Below, piece after piece: positions 1 through 6,559 of a stretch of 9,666 nt of DNA. This DNA comes from Oscillospiraceae bacterium (GTDB lineage: Bacteria > Bacillota_A > Clostridia > Oscillospirales > Oscillospiraceae). Each line of letters starts with the position of its first letter. The stretch's first letter is position 1. The translations under genes and the position numbers were made by a program. The notes beneath the pieces were generated by a model that worked only from the letters and a program-made list of their open reading frames with translations, was not told the origin of the DNA and searched no databases. The stretch is from contig JAGAFT010000080.1 of NCBI GenBank assembly GCA_017627975.1, forward strand, positions 1-9,666, given 5' to 3'.

Positions 1-102
1 ACGGGCGCGGGCGTCTCCGGCACGGGCGTGGGCATCTCCGGTGCAGGTGTCGGCGTTGCCGGCGCCGGTGTAGGTGTCTCCGGCACGGGTGTGGGCGTCG
101 CC
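1..102. repeat. 21-bp tandem repeat coding for Pro/Thr heptads
   Basis: Five units in register: 1-18 (partial), 19-39, 40-60, 61-81 and 82-102. On the minus strand each codes for a heptad of the pattern P-[EA]-[TM]-P-[TA]-P-[VA]. Differences between units are mostly at third positions or are Ala/Glu and Val/Ala swaps, so the protein pattern is kept while the DNA drifts. The array runs off the left edge, so the copy number is unknown. Confidence 0.85.
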
Positions 103-695
103 GGAAGATCATTTTCGATCAGCGCGCACAGGTTCCTGATCGCCTGTTCCAGCTTGTACACCGAACCGTCGTAGGGATTGCCGCTGTCGGCCTCTTCGCC
201 TCTCAGCATCATCTCCGCTCGAAAGAGAATTGCCCGGATCGTCTCCGTCTGTGCCTGAATCGGTTCTATGTAGGAATAGATCCGGTTAAAAGCATTCAGA
301 CTGGCTCTCAGCGCTTTTTTTCCTGTCTCATACTGGGTCTTCCCGGTCTCCAGCGCCGACTCCGCCTGGTTGAGCGCCGCCGTTCCCATTTCAAGACCGC
401 TGTTCGTCACCGTATAGGTGCTCAGGTCGGCGCGGTGTTTGGCGGTATCGGCGTCGTATTGTTTCTGCTTTTCCTCCAGTGTCTTGTTCAGCTGCTCATA
501 GGAAGTCCTGTCCATCAGCGCGGCAGAGATTTCCCGATACTCGTCGATCCTGCTTCGAAGGTCCTGGAGTTCAGACTCATCTTTCCGGCGGTCCTTATTC
601 GCCGCACGGATCCCGAGTCCGCCGGCCACAAGCATGGAGAGACTGATGACCGCCAGACACAGGGCCAGAAATCTTGTCAAGCCGCTCGTTTTCAA
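1..695 (-). CDS. Membrane-anchored coiled-coil protein with Pro/Thr-rich repeat stalk (partial, C-terminus off left edge)
   Basis: I do not recognise a named family. The visible 231 residues start at a TTG (693-695) with a G-rich Shine-Dalgarno (AGGGGGG) about 5 bases before it; a TGA lies upstream in frame and no in-frame ATG gives a better start. Residues 1-6 are basic and polar, and residues 7-28 form one hydrophobic segment, an uncleaved anchor or signal peptide. Residues 33-165 are rich in Glu, Lys, Gln, Asp and Ala with heptad-like spacing (LNKTLEEKQKQYDADTAKH), predicted coiled coil. From about residue 197 the chain becomes Pro/Thr-rich heptads such as PETPTPV, typical of an extracellular spacer. 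The likely topology is a short cytoplasmic N-terminus with an outside coiled coil and stalk. The gene is divergent from guaB, with about 250 bases between the starts. Whether a further domain follows the stalk cannot be seen. Confidence 0.75.
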   Translation of the reverse strand, partial: MKTSGLTRFLALCLAVISLSMLVAGGLGIRAANKDRRKDESELQDLRSRIDEYREISAALMDRTSYEQLNKTLEEKQKQYDADTAKHRADLSTYTVTNSGLEMGTAALNQAESALETGKTQYETGKKALRASLNAFNRIYSYIEPIQAQTETIRAILFRAEMMLRGEEADSGNPYDGSVYKLEQAIRNLCALIENDLPATPTPVPETPTPAPATPTPAPEMPTPVPETPAP

Positions 696-777
696 GCCGG
701 TCCCCCCTCTCCCTTTCTTTTGATTGGCCGCTTTCAGAGCTTGTCTGTTTCAGATAATATTATAATAGTATCTTAAT

Positions 778-808
778 ATTATAACAGGTTTTTCCCGGAA
801 AATGTAAA
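778..808 (-). promoter_or_regulatory. Candidate promoter of the coiled-coil protein gene
   Basis: On the minus strand a TTTACA (plus 803-808) and a perfect TATAAT (plus 778-783) are separated by 19 bases, a little long for sigma-A. A second TATAAT-like stretch lies nearer the gene in the same A/T-rich tract (750-785), so the exact start is uncertain. Confidence 0.35.
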
Positions 809-868
809 AAACTTATGTACAGCTTTCTTTATCCTGAAAAAAAGCGCTGTCCTCCTGCTTTTCCAAGC

Positions 869-897
869 TTGACAAATGTTGTTTTGCTCCCTATAAT
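869..897 (+). promoter_or_regulatory. Consensus sigma-A promoter of guaB
   Basis: TTGACA at 869-874 and TATAAT at 892-897 with exactly 17 bases between them, a full-consensus vegetative promoter. Transcription should start near 904, giving a leader of about 40 bases that holds only the AAGGAG ribosome binding site (931-936, 7 bases before the ATG). I see no riboswitch or other control element in so short a leader. Confidence 0.9.
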
Positions 898-1561
898 AAT
901 AAAAATGTCGTTTTTTTCGGCGTAATATGAAAGGAGAGAATTCATGGCGACCATTATCAATGAACCCGCTCATACTTTTAACGAGTATCTGCTCATCCCC
1001 GGCTACTCCTCCTCGAAATGCATCCCGGAGAATGTTTCGCTGAAGACTCCTCTTGTGAAATTCCGCAAGGGAGAAGAACCCGCCATCACAATGAATATCC
1101 CGATGGTATCCGCGATCATGCAGTCTGTTTCCGGAGATCGACTCGCCGTCGCTCTGGCAACCGAAGGCGGTATTTCATTTATCTATGGTTCCCAGACGGT
1201 AGAGGACGAAGCGGCAATGGTTCGCAGAGCCAAGAGTTACAAGGCCGGCTTTGTCCGCAGCGATTCCAATATCAGTCCGGACGCCACTCTGCGTGACATT
1301 CTCGCGCTGAAAGAAAAAACCGGTCACTCCACCGTCGCCGTGACCGAAGACGGAACCGCCGAAGGGAAACTGATCGGTATCGTCACCAGCCGTGATTATC
1401 GTGTCAGCCGCATGGATCCGTCCATCAAGGTCCGTGAATTCATGACCCCGTTTGATAAGCTCGTCTGCGCCAAAGAGGGCACCACCCTGAAAGAGGCCAA
1501 CGACATCATCTGGGAACACAAGCTCAACTCTCTCCCCATCATCGACGACAACGGCCGTCTC

Positions 1562-1564
1562 TGA
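1562..1564 (+). other. In-frame TGA inside guaB
   Basis: The context is CTC-TGA-TAC, between residues DDNGRL and YFVFRKDYD. The same frame is open and conserved on both sides. Other genes in the window end with TGA, so reassignment of TGA is not supported. Confidence 0.85.
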
Positions 1565-1579
1565 TACTTTGTCTTCCGC

Positions 1580-1594
1580 AAGGACTATGACATG
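1580..1594 (+). promoter_or_regulatory. Possible internal restart site after the guaB TGA
   Basis: AAGGA (1580-1584) stands 7 bases before an in-frame ATG (1592-1594), 27 bases after the TGA. It could permit reinitiation to give a 285-residue C-terminal piece with Cys319 and the flap but without the first barrel strands. The AAGGA also lies in conserved Lys-Asp codons, so it may be coincidence. Confidence 0.3.
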
Positions 1595-2473
1595 CACAAG
1601 CAGAATCCGAACGAACTTCTGGACGCGCACAAACGCTATGTTGTCGGTGCCGGTATCAACACCCGCGACTATGCCACCCGCGTTCCCGCGCTCATTGAAG
1701 CCGGCGCGGACGTGCTCTGCATCGACTCCTCTGAGGGGCACACCGACTGGCAGAAGTTCACTCTGGCCTGGATCCGCGAGCACTACGGCGACAGTGTCAA
1801 GGTCGGCGCCGGAAATGTCGTTGACGCGGCCGGCTTCCGTTTCCTCGCCGAATGCGGCGCGGACTTCGTCAAGGTCGGCATCGGCGGCGGCTCCATCTGC
1901 ATCACCCGCGAGACAAAGGGCATCGGCCGCGGCCAGGCTACCGCGGTGATTGAGGTCTGCGCCGAGCGCGACCGCTATTTTGAGGAAACCGGCATCTATG
2001 TTCCCGTTTGCTCCGACGGCGGCATCGTCTATGACCACCACATCACGCTTGCCCTCGCCATGGGCGCCGACTTTGTCATGCTGGGCAGATACTTTGCCCG
2101 CTTTGACGAGAGCCCCACCAACCGTGTCAACATCGGCGGTACCTATTATAAGGAATACTGGGGTGAAGGCTCCGCACGTGCCCGCAACTGGCAGCGTTAT
2201 GATATGGGCGGCGACAAGAAGCTCTCCTTCGAAGAAGGCGTGGATTCCTATGTTCCCTACGCCGGCAGCCTGAAGGACAACGTCGCGCTGACCCTGAGCA
2301 AGGTGCGCCACACCATGTGCAACTGCGGCGCGCTGACGATCCCCGAGCTGCAGGAAAAGGCGGTCCTTACCCTTGTCTCCTCCACGAGCATCGTGGAAGG
2401 CGGCGCCCACGACGTCATCCAGAAGGATACCACCCCCTCCTTCAAGTAAGTTTTTCCCTTCCCAAAAGAGTTC

Positions 2474-2510
2474 AGCCGCAGGCATGCTTTCTTGCCTGCG
2501 GCTTTTCCTT
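2474..2510 (+). terminator. Rho-independent terminator of guaB
   Basis: An 11-bp perfect stem (AGCCGCAGGCA at 2474-2484 with TGCCTGCGGCT at 2493-2503), an 8-base loop and a T-rich tail, 24 bases after the guaB stop. Confidence 0.9.
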
Positions 2511-2607
2511 TTGCGGCTGTAAGCTTCTCTTTTGCTTCCCCTGCGTCATCGGAAATGCCGCAGACTCCTCCGTTTCGGGTTTCCTGAAAATGTTCCGCAG
2601 CTTTTTC

Positions 2608-2637
2608 TTGACAAGCTCCCCTTCTTTGTGCTATAGT
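2608..2637 (+). promoter_or_regulatory. Promoter of tRNA-Ser
   Basis: TTGACA (2608-2613) and TATAGT (2632-2637) with an 18-base spacer. The expected start, near 2644, is about 12 bases before the mature tRNA 5' end. Confidence 0.8.
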
Positions 2638-2655
2638 ATCTGAGTGTTCGGATCT

Positions 2656-2747
2656 GCAGAAGTACCCAAGAGGCCGAAGGGGCTCCCCTGCTAAGGGAGT
2701 AGGTGTCTAAAAAGCACGCGAGGGTTCAAATCCCTCCTTCTGCGCCA
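2656..2747 (+). tRNA. tRNA-Ser(GCU), reads AGC/AGU
   Basis: A 92-base class II tRNA. The acceptor stem GCAGAAG (2656-2662) pairs perfectly with CTTCTGC (2737-2743), with discriminator G and an encoded CCA (2745-2747). The anticodon stem CTCCC/GGGAG (2683-2687, 2695-2699) encloses loop CTGCTAA with anticodon GCT at 2690-2692. The T arm GAGGG-TTCAAAT-CCCTC is canonical. The long variable arm between the anticodon and T stems is the mark of tRNA-Ser. It is a single-gene unit with its own promoter and terminator. Confidence 0.97.
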
Positions 2748-2752
2748 GGATT

Positions 2753-2790
2753 AGACCTTGAAATGTTTTCGTTTCAAGGTCTTTTCTTTA
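2753..2790 (+). terminator. Rho-independent terminator of tRNA-Ser
   Basis: An 11-bp perfect stem (AGACCTTGAAA at 2753-2763 with TTTCAAGGTCT at 2772-2782), an 8-base loop and a T-rich tail, starting 5 bases after the tRNA CCA. Confidence 0.88.
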
Positions 2791-2873
2791 CATTTCAGTA
2801 TAGAATTGAAGCACCATGATCTTATGCTGTTCTTACATGGCATAACAGAGCATTTATGCAAGGAGGCAGCCTC

Positions 2874-3083
2874 GTGTGCTCTAAAAGACTACTATCACTT
2901 CTCATAACCGTATTCATGTTTGCGGGACTTTCGATTCCCGCCCATGCATGTACAGCCATTTATGTAGGATCTGAAATGACCGATACCGGCGACCATGCTT
3001 CCGAGATTGCAACACAGGGCAGCATCGCCATAACAGAGCAGGTCTTTCAGAACGTGTCCTTGCCCGTGGAAAGCTACCGATAA
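2874..3083 (+). pseudogene. Remnant of a secreted C69-family dipeptidase (N-terminal fragment)
   Basis: A 69-residue product from a GTG (2874-2876) placed 7 bases after AAGGAGG (2860-2866); an ATG at 2856 lies upstream of that ribosome site and is not preferred. Residues 1-25 form a signal peptide (KRLL, a hydrophobic core, then AHA). They are followed by CTAIYVGSEMTDTG, which matches the start of C69 (PepD-like) dipeptidases, where the Cys exposed by processing is the nucleophile. Family members then normally read GSTIFGRSED and go on for about 450 residues or more. Here that motif is missing and 45 unrelated or rearranged residues lead to a stop. The tail (ASEIATQGSIAITEQVFQN) could be a displaced C-terminal piece after an internal deletion, but that is only a guess. 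The intact start signals and missing body fit a recent deletion remnant. A short secreted peptide with a new role is possible but unsupported. Confidence 0.6.
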
Positions 3084-3229
3084 CGACAACAATTATAATG
3101 GGCCGGTAGGCTTGCGCCCACAGCTCTTGCCCCGGTAACGCTGTTTGCCCAGCCTGTCGGAACGGATTTATCGTATGATCGCAGCAGAGGGAAACATAGA
3201 TTGTAAATGAGCAGGAAAGTGTTAAACGC

Positions 3230-3276
3230 AACAAGGGAGGCAGTGGTCAAAAACCATTGCCTCCCTTGTTGGTTTT
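3230..3276. terminator. Bidirectional terminator between the C69 remnant and the minus-strand operon
   Basis: An 18-bp stem with one G-T pair (3230-3247 with 3253-3270) and a CAAAA loop. The plus-strand tail is GGTTTTAATT; the minus-strand tail GCGTTTAACACTTT is weaker. It lies 4 bases beyond the stop of the microprotein gene and so probably ends the minus-strand operon too. The 146 bases between 3084 and 3229 hold no gene I can support. Confidence 0.8.
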
Positions 3277-3442
3277 AATTATGTTCATCAGGAGAATTCT
3301 CTGCCTGATACACGATTTGATTGACTTCATCCTTGAGCGGCTGTACGAAACCGCGCTTTTTCAGCCATGGAATATACAGCTTTCCGGAAATATAGCTCAC
3401 CAAAAAAGCTATGATCAATGCACTCAGCATCCAGATTATCAT
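3275..3442 (-). CDS. 55-residue membrane microprotein resembling the MraY N-terminus
   Basis: ATG (3440-3442) is preceded by GAGGAG 8 bases upstream, and the frame ends in TAA at 3275. Residues 1-20 (MIIWMLSALIIAFLVSYISG) form one transmembrane helix. They are followed by KLYIPWLKKRGFVQPLKDE and an acidic, polar tail. The run IPWLKK..F.Q..K.E resembles the start of phospho-N-acetylmuramoyl-pentapeptide transferase (MraY), where the first helix leads into IP-L-KKLKFGQ-IRE-GP. The GP-HxxKxGTPTMGG motif that should follow in MraY is absent, so it cannot be a transferase. It sits 42 bases after the hydrolase gene and just before the shared terminator, as last gene of the operon. It could be a decayed MraY fragment or a real small protein; the clean start signal and exact fit to the terminator favour expression. 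The MraY likeness is from memory and needs an alignment. Confidence 0.7.
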   Translation of the reverse strand: MIIWMLSALIIAFLVSYISGKLYIPWLKKRGFVQPLKDEVNQIVYQAENSPDEHN

Positions 3443-3484
3443 TTATTCATCTCCTCTTCCCGATAGCTGCCTGAGAACAGAGGG

Positions 3485-4009
3485 TTATAACACCGTAATC
3501 TGGCAGCTTTGCATCGTTTTGAGCGCCGCTTCGTGCAGCTCCGGAGTGACACCTGCACAGCATTTTGAATCGACCGAGATCGGCGCTTCGGGAAAATGGG
3601 CCTTCAATAAAAGCGCGTTGCTCACAACGCAGATGTCTGTGCAAAGGCCTATGAGCTCGATTGAGAAATCCTCGCCGTCGGCGACTTCGGTCATCAAAAG
3701 CGGAAGCGTCGTAGAACCGAATGTATACTTCTGGACTTTATAATGCGGAAGCTCTTCAATCACATCTCCGATCCTGTTGTCGAGTTCCCATCCGGGAGTG
3801 CCGTAAATACAGTGTGGCACCGGGAGCTTCCGGCCTTCCGCCGTACTGAGATAATCTTCAAAATGCGTATCATAAGTGACAAACAAATCACCATCGAAGT
3901 TCCGGATCTTCTCTATGGACGCGGGAATAATGGCCTCGGCTTCCGGGGTGCCCAGCGCACCGTCAACAAAGTCCTTCTGCATGTCGACAACGACAAGAAA
4001 TTGTTTCAT
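3485..4009 (-). CDS. Isochorismatase-fold cysteine hydrolase, nicotinamidase-like
   Basis: 174 residues. The ATG at 4009 is chosen because AGGAGG (plus 4019-4024) lies 9 bases upstream; a TTG start at 4030 would put that site inside the gene. The fold's catalytic triad is visible: Asp9 in VVVDMQKDF, Lys94 in VQKYTFGS, and Cys127 in GLCTDICVVSNA, which also holds the usual cis-peptide region. Asp47 and His49 (YDTHF) and His66 (PVPHCIYGTPGWEL) match the metal-binding set of nicotinamidases, so deamidation of nicotinamide to nicotinate for NAD+ recycling is the best guess. Other amidases share this layout, so the substrate is not certain. The product is cytoplasmic, with no signal peptide. The gene follows the carboxypeptidase gene by 39 bases in one operon. 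The residues at 149-150 (KCC) are a second Cys pair of unknown meaning. Confidence 0.85.
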   Translation of the reverse strand: MKQFLVVVDMQKDFVDGALGTPEAEAIIPASIEKIRNFDGDLFVTYDTHFEDYLSTAEGRKLPVPHCIYGTPGWELDNRIGDVIEELPHYKVQKYTFGSTTLPLLMTEVADGEDFSIELIGLCTDICVVSNALLLKAHFPEAPISVDSKCCAGVTPELHEAALKTMQSCQITVL

Positions 4010-4048
4010 GATGATGATCCTCCTGACCAAAAGATTTCTATGTATAGA

Positions 4049-5380
4049 TTATTGATACAGTGCGCGGGCATAGCGCAGCAGGATCTCCGCGGCCTGTCCC
4101 CGGACGGCCGCGGTTTCGGCCCCCAGGAGGACCAGAACCACATTGTGCGTCTGTCCGTCTTTCTGTACAGGCATCGTCGCCACGAGACAGTATCCCGCAC
4201 GGTCTGTCGATCCGGTCTTCAGCCCGGTGATCCCTGTCATGTTATAGACCAGCGGGTTGGAGTTCGCCGTCCAGTAATCGTTCAGGCTGGGCATGTGCGC
4301 TAGGGTCGTGGAGGTAATCTCCGTGATCTCCGGATACTGCTGCAGAATCAGCTGGGTCAGCAGAAACAGATCCGCCGCGCTCATCCGGTTCTGGCGTTTG
4401 AACGGGGTGTTCCCGCCGTCGTAGGAAGGCAAACCGTTGCAGTTATACATCAAAGCGGAATAGAGGCCAAGTTCTCTGGCTCTTGCATTCATCCGCTCCA
4501 CAAAGGCCGCTTCACTGCCGCAGAGATGCTCGGCCAGCGCGATGGCAGCCTCGTTGCTGCTGGCAACCAGCATGGCATCCATCAGTTCCGAGAACGGCAC
4601 GTATGCTCCCGCTTCCATCGGAACAATCCCGTCCTGGGTTCTGGAGACGGCATAGGCATGATCCGAGATCCGGACCGAGTCGGAGGCTTTGATCTCTCCG
4701 GCGGCAATTCCCTCTTTCAGGATATAATAGCTCAGCAGTTTGGTCAGGCTTGCCACCGGCAACTCGCTGTATCCGTTCCAGAGGAACAGGGCTTCTCCGC
4801 TGTTTGCATCAGCGAGATAGACGCTGCTGATGTTGTCGAAGTAACCGGCGTCACGCAGGGTCTTGATATCCGGGATAAAGTGCTGGTTCGGTTTTGCTGT
4901 CCAGGTGTTCCCGCTCTTTTCGAATGTCATGTCAAGCATCAGCTGTACATCCGTGACACTCATATAGAGATCGCCGTTCTGGGGATTGCAGGTATAGTAC
5001 TTCCGGTCTCCGCCGTCTACAAGCAGACGGTTGCGGGCGAGATTCAGCATCACCGGGGCCGCGCTCCCTGTGGCTCCTCCGGCGCCGGATCCAAGGACCG
5101 GGGCCTGCCCCGTTGTGATGGAGAAATACTCTCCGTCCGTGGAGGAGACGACCCTCTCAAACCGAAACCGTTTTTCGGTCGCCCCGAGCGCCGCCGCGAG
5201 ATCCGTCAGAGAGAGATAGAGGTTGCCCTCATAGGAATCATTGTACGCGCGGACCGCTTTCTGTTCTCCGTTTACCGTGATTTGCATTGCAAAGGCCTCT
5301 CCGTCCGCGCCGGCTTGCATCGGAATTAGCGTAGAGCAGAAGACGATTACAAGGAGCAGCGCCATGATCTGTTTTTTCAT
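4049..5380 (-). CDS. D-alanyl-D-alanine carboxypeptidase (S11/PBP5-type) with extra N-terminal domain
   Basis: 443 residues. This is a low-molecular-weight penicillin-binding protein that removes the terminal D-Ala of peptidoglycan pentapeptides outside the membrane. Residues 1-25 are a signal peptide (MKKQIMALLLVIVFCS...AGA). The three active-site motifs are present in order: S211-L-T-K214 with the nucleophile Ser, S274-S-N276, and K388-T-G390 followed by STDRAGY. Residues of about 30-160 lie before the catalytic domain and hold two repeats of the pattern LYLSLTDLAAALG / LYMSVTDVQLMLD, like the copper amine oxidase N-terminal-like modules of Clostridia wall proteins; a Gly/Ala-rich linker (96-107) joins them. 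No C-terminal amphipathic PBP5 anchor is seen; the chain ends soon after the domain (RYARALYQ), so membrane attachment may rely on the N-terminus. The ATG overlaps the mnmA stop by 4 bases (ATGA), so translation is coupled. AAGGGA lies just upstream. Confidence 0.92.
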   Translation of the reverse strand: MKKQIMALLLVIVFCSTLIPMQAGADGEAFAMQITVNGEQKAVRAYNDSYEGNLYLSLTDLAAALGATEKRFRFERVVSSTDGEYFSITTGQAPVLGSGAGGATGSAAPVMLNLARNRLLVDGGDRKYYTCNPQNGDLYMSVTDVQLMLDMTFEKSGNTWTAKPNQHFIPDIKTLRDAGYFDNISSVYLADANSGEALFLWNGYSELPVASLTKLLSYYILKEGIAAGEIKASDSVRISDHAYAVSRTQDGIVPMEAGAYVPFSELMDAMLVASSNEAAIALAEHLCGSEAAFVERMNARARELGLYSALMYNCNGLPSYDGGNTPFKRQNRMSAADLFLLTQLILQQYPEITEITSTTLAHMPSLNDYWTANSNPLVYNMTGITGLKTGSTDRAGYCLVATMPVQKDGQTHNVVLVLLGAETAAVRGQAAEILLRYARALYQ

Positions 5381-6468
5381 GCAGGTTCCCTTCTTTCACT
5401 GCGCAGTATCGTGCCGCCGCCGAGAACGGTCTCTCCGTCCTCGCCATAGAGCACGGCGGCCTGTCCGGGGGCCGGGGCACGCTGTGTTTCGTCAAAGCAG
5501 ATTCGAAGCAGGTCTCCCTCCATGCTCACCGTGGCCGGCCTCTCCGGCTGACGGTAGCGGAGCTTCACTCTCGCCCGGATCGGTTCAGTGAGCGCCTCGC
5601 CCGAGATGAGATTGACCTGATCGGCATAGACGGTGTTGATCTGGAAACCGGACTCCCCCGTCAATGTAACGGTGTTCCGCTCCGGATCAATGCCCGCAAC
5701 ATACAGCGGCTCTTTCGCCGAAACTCCAAGTCCTCTGCGCTGGCCGACCGTATAATGGATGATTCCCTTGTGCCTGCCCAGCACCTTTCCCTCCGGACTT
5801 ACGAAATCCCCCGCCGGGAAGGTCAGTCCCGTGGTCCGTTCTATAAAGCCCGCATAGTCGCCGTCCGGCACAAAACAGATATCCTGGCTGTCCGGCTTTT
5901 GGGCATTCAGGAAACCGTGGGCTTCGGCCAGTTCCCTCGTCTGCTGTTTCGTCAGCTCCCCGAGGGGAAACAGCGTCCGCGCAAGCTGATCCTGGGTCAG
6001 GGAATAGAGCACATAGCTCTGGTCCTTCGATGGGTCCAGCGCCTTTTTCAGGCTGTAGCGTTTTCCGTCAAAGCAGATCCGTGCATAATGTCCTGTCGCA
6101 ATCGCGTCACAGGAGAGCGCCCGTGCCCGCTCATAGAGCTTTTCAAACTTCAGATAGCGGTTACAGTCGATGCAGGGGTTCGGCGTTCTGCCCTCTCGAT
6201 AGCTTTCGATAAACGGCGCGATCACACAGTCGTGGAAGGAATCCGTCAGGTTGAACACATAATACGGCATTCCGAGTCGACAGGCGACGCTGCGCGCATC
6301 CTCGACATCTTCCAAGGAACAGCAGGTCTTTTCCGTCTTTGCCGCGTCCTCTTCCCCGCCAAACAGGCGCATCGTACACCCGACACAGTCAAAGCCCTGC
6401 TCTTTCAGAAGTAGGGCAGCCACACTGCTGTCAACACCGCCGCTCATGGCGATTAGAACTTTTTTCAT
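5377..6468 (-). CDS. mnmA: tRNA-specific 2-thiouridylase MnmA
   Basis: 363 residues, the normal length for the family. MnmA puts sulfur on U34 of tRNA-Lys, -Glu and -Gln in an ATP-dependent reaction, with sulfur passed from a cysteine desulfurase. The PP-loop ATP site SGGVDSS is at residues 9-15. Cys99 in TPNPCIDCN and Cys198 in DSQDICFVP are the two catalytic cysteines, and DQSYVLYSL and GQRRGLGV are further family blocks. The C-terminal beta-barrel region runs from about 290 to the end. The enzyme is cytoplasmic. The ATG at 6468 has only a weak purine-rich site (AGAGAAG) before it. First gene of the minus-strand operon, about 85 bases below its promoter, and coupled by a 4-base overlap to the carboxypeptidase gene. 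The desulfurase that often stands next to mnmA in Clostridia is not present in this window. Confidence 0.96.
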   Translation of the reverse strand: MKKVLIAMSGGVDSSVAALLLKEQGFDCVGCTMRLFGGEEDAAKTEKTCCSLEDVEDARSVACRLGMPYYVFNLTDSFHDCVIAPFIESYREGRTPNPCIDCNRYLKFEKLYERARALSCDAIATGHYARICFDGKRYSLKKALDPSKDQSYVLYSLTQDQLARTLFPLGELTKQQTRELAEAHGFLNAQKPDSQDICFVPDGDYAGFIERTTGLTFPAGDFVSPEGKVLGRHKGIIHYTVGQRRGLGVSAKEPLYVAGIDPERNTVTLTGESGFQINTVYADQVNLISGEALTEPIRARVKLRYRQPERPATVSMEGDLLRICFDETQRAPAPGQAAVLYGEDGETVLGGGTILRSERREPA

Positions 6469-6559
6469 CGCTTCTCTTTTCGTTTCCGTAAAGAATCCGG
6501 CTCATCCGGCTTCCGCCTTCGTGCATGAGCAATCATAAGGTTAATAATATGTGAAATTT

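Larger units (their letters stand above)
944..2449 (+). pseudogene. guaB: IMP dehydrogenase (Tritrichomonas-like clade), interrupted by one in-frame TGA
   Basis: IMP dehydrogenase oxidises IMP to XMP with NAD+, the committed step to GMP. The reading frame spans 502 codons including the final TAA, close to the ~500 residues of the family, but codon 207 (1562-1564) is TGA, splitting it into 206 and 294 residues. Residues 1-100 begin the (beta/alpha)8 barrel ([20 protein letters not shown]). Residues of about 103-220 are the CBS pair, with the stop near its end. The rest of the barrel then follows in the same frame with no indel: [20 protein letters not shown] with the catalytic Cys319, and the flap dyad Arg418-Tyr419 in RNWQRYD. 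The Cys and Arg-Tyr numbers equal those I recall for the Tritrichomonas foetus enzyme, so the TGA replaces a sense codon. It aligns with an Arg there, and CGA to TGA is one transition. Promoter, ribosome site and terminator are intact. The cause may be a sequence error, a recent nonsense mutation or read-through; the sequence alone cannot tell. Confidence 0.9.

Noticed and set aside
1..102. CRISPR array.
   Set aside because: The 21-bp units are back to back without spacers and keep a protein reading frame.
1562..1600. Selenocysteine insertion at the guaB TGA; a small GTCTT-ccgc-AAgGAC hairpin lies 6 bases downstream.
   Set aside because: The position is not catalytic and aligns with an Arg in the family; the hairpin is weak and overlaps conserved codons.
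944..2449. A recoded genome in which TGA is a sense codon.
   Set aside because: mnmA and the antiporter gene end with TGA at the family's normal length, and no other gene has an internal TGA.
1175..2485. A 436-residue open frame on the minus strand opposite guaB.
   Set aside because: It is the mirror of a GC-biased coding region, with Ala/Gly/Asp-rich low-complexity sequence, no ribosome site, and a clear gene on the other strand.
2914..3234. A 106-residue minus-strand frame opposite the C69 remnant.
   Set aside because: No start signal, irregular Cys/Arg-rich composition and it runs through the terminator stem.
4526..5329. A 267-residue plus-strand open frame opposite the carboxypeptidase.
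   Set aside because: No ribosome site or family likeness; the minus strand holds all three active-site motifs.
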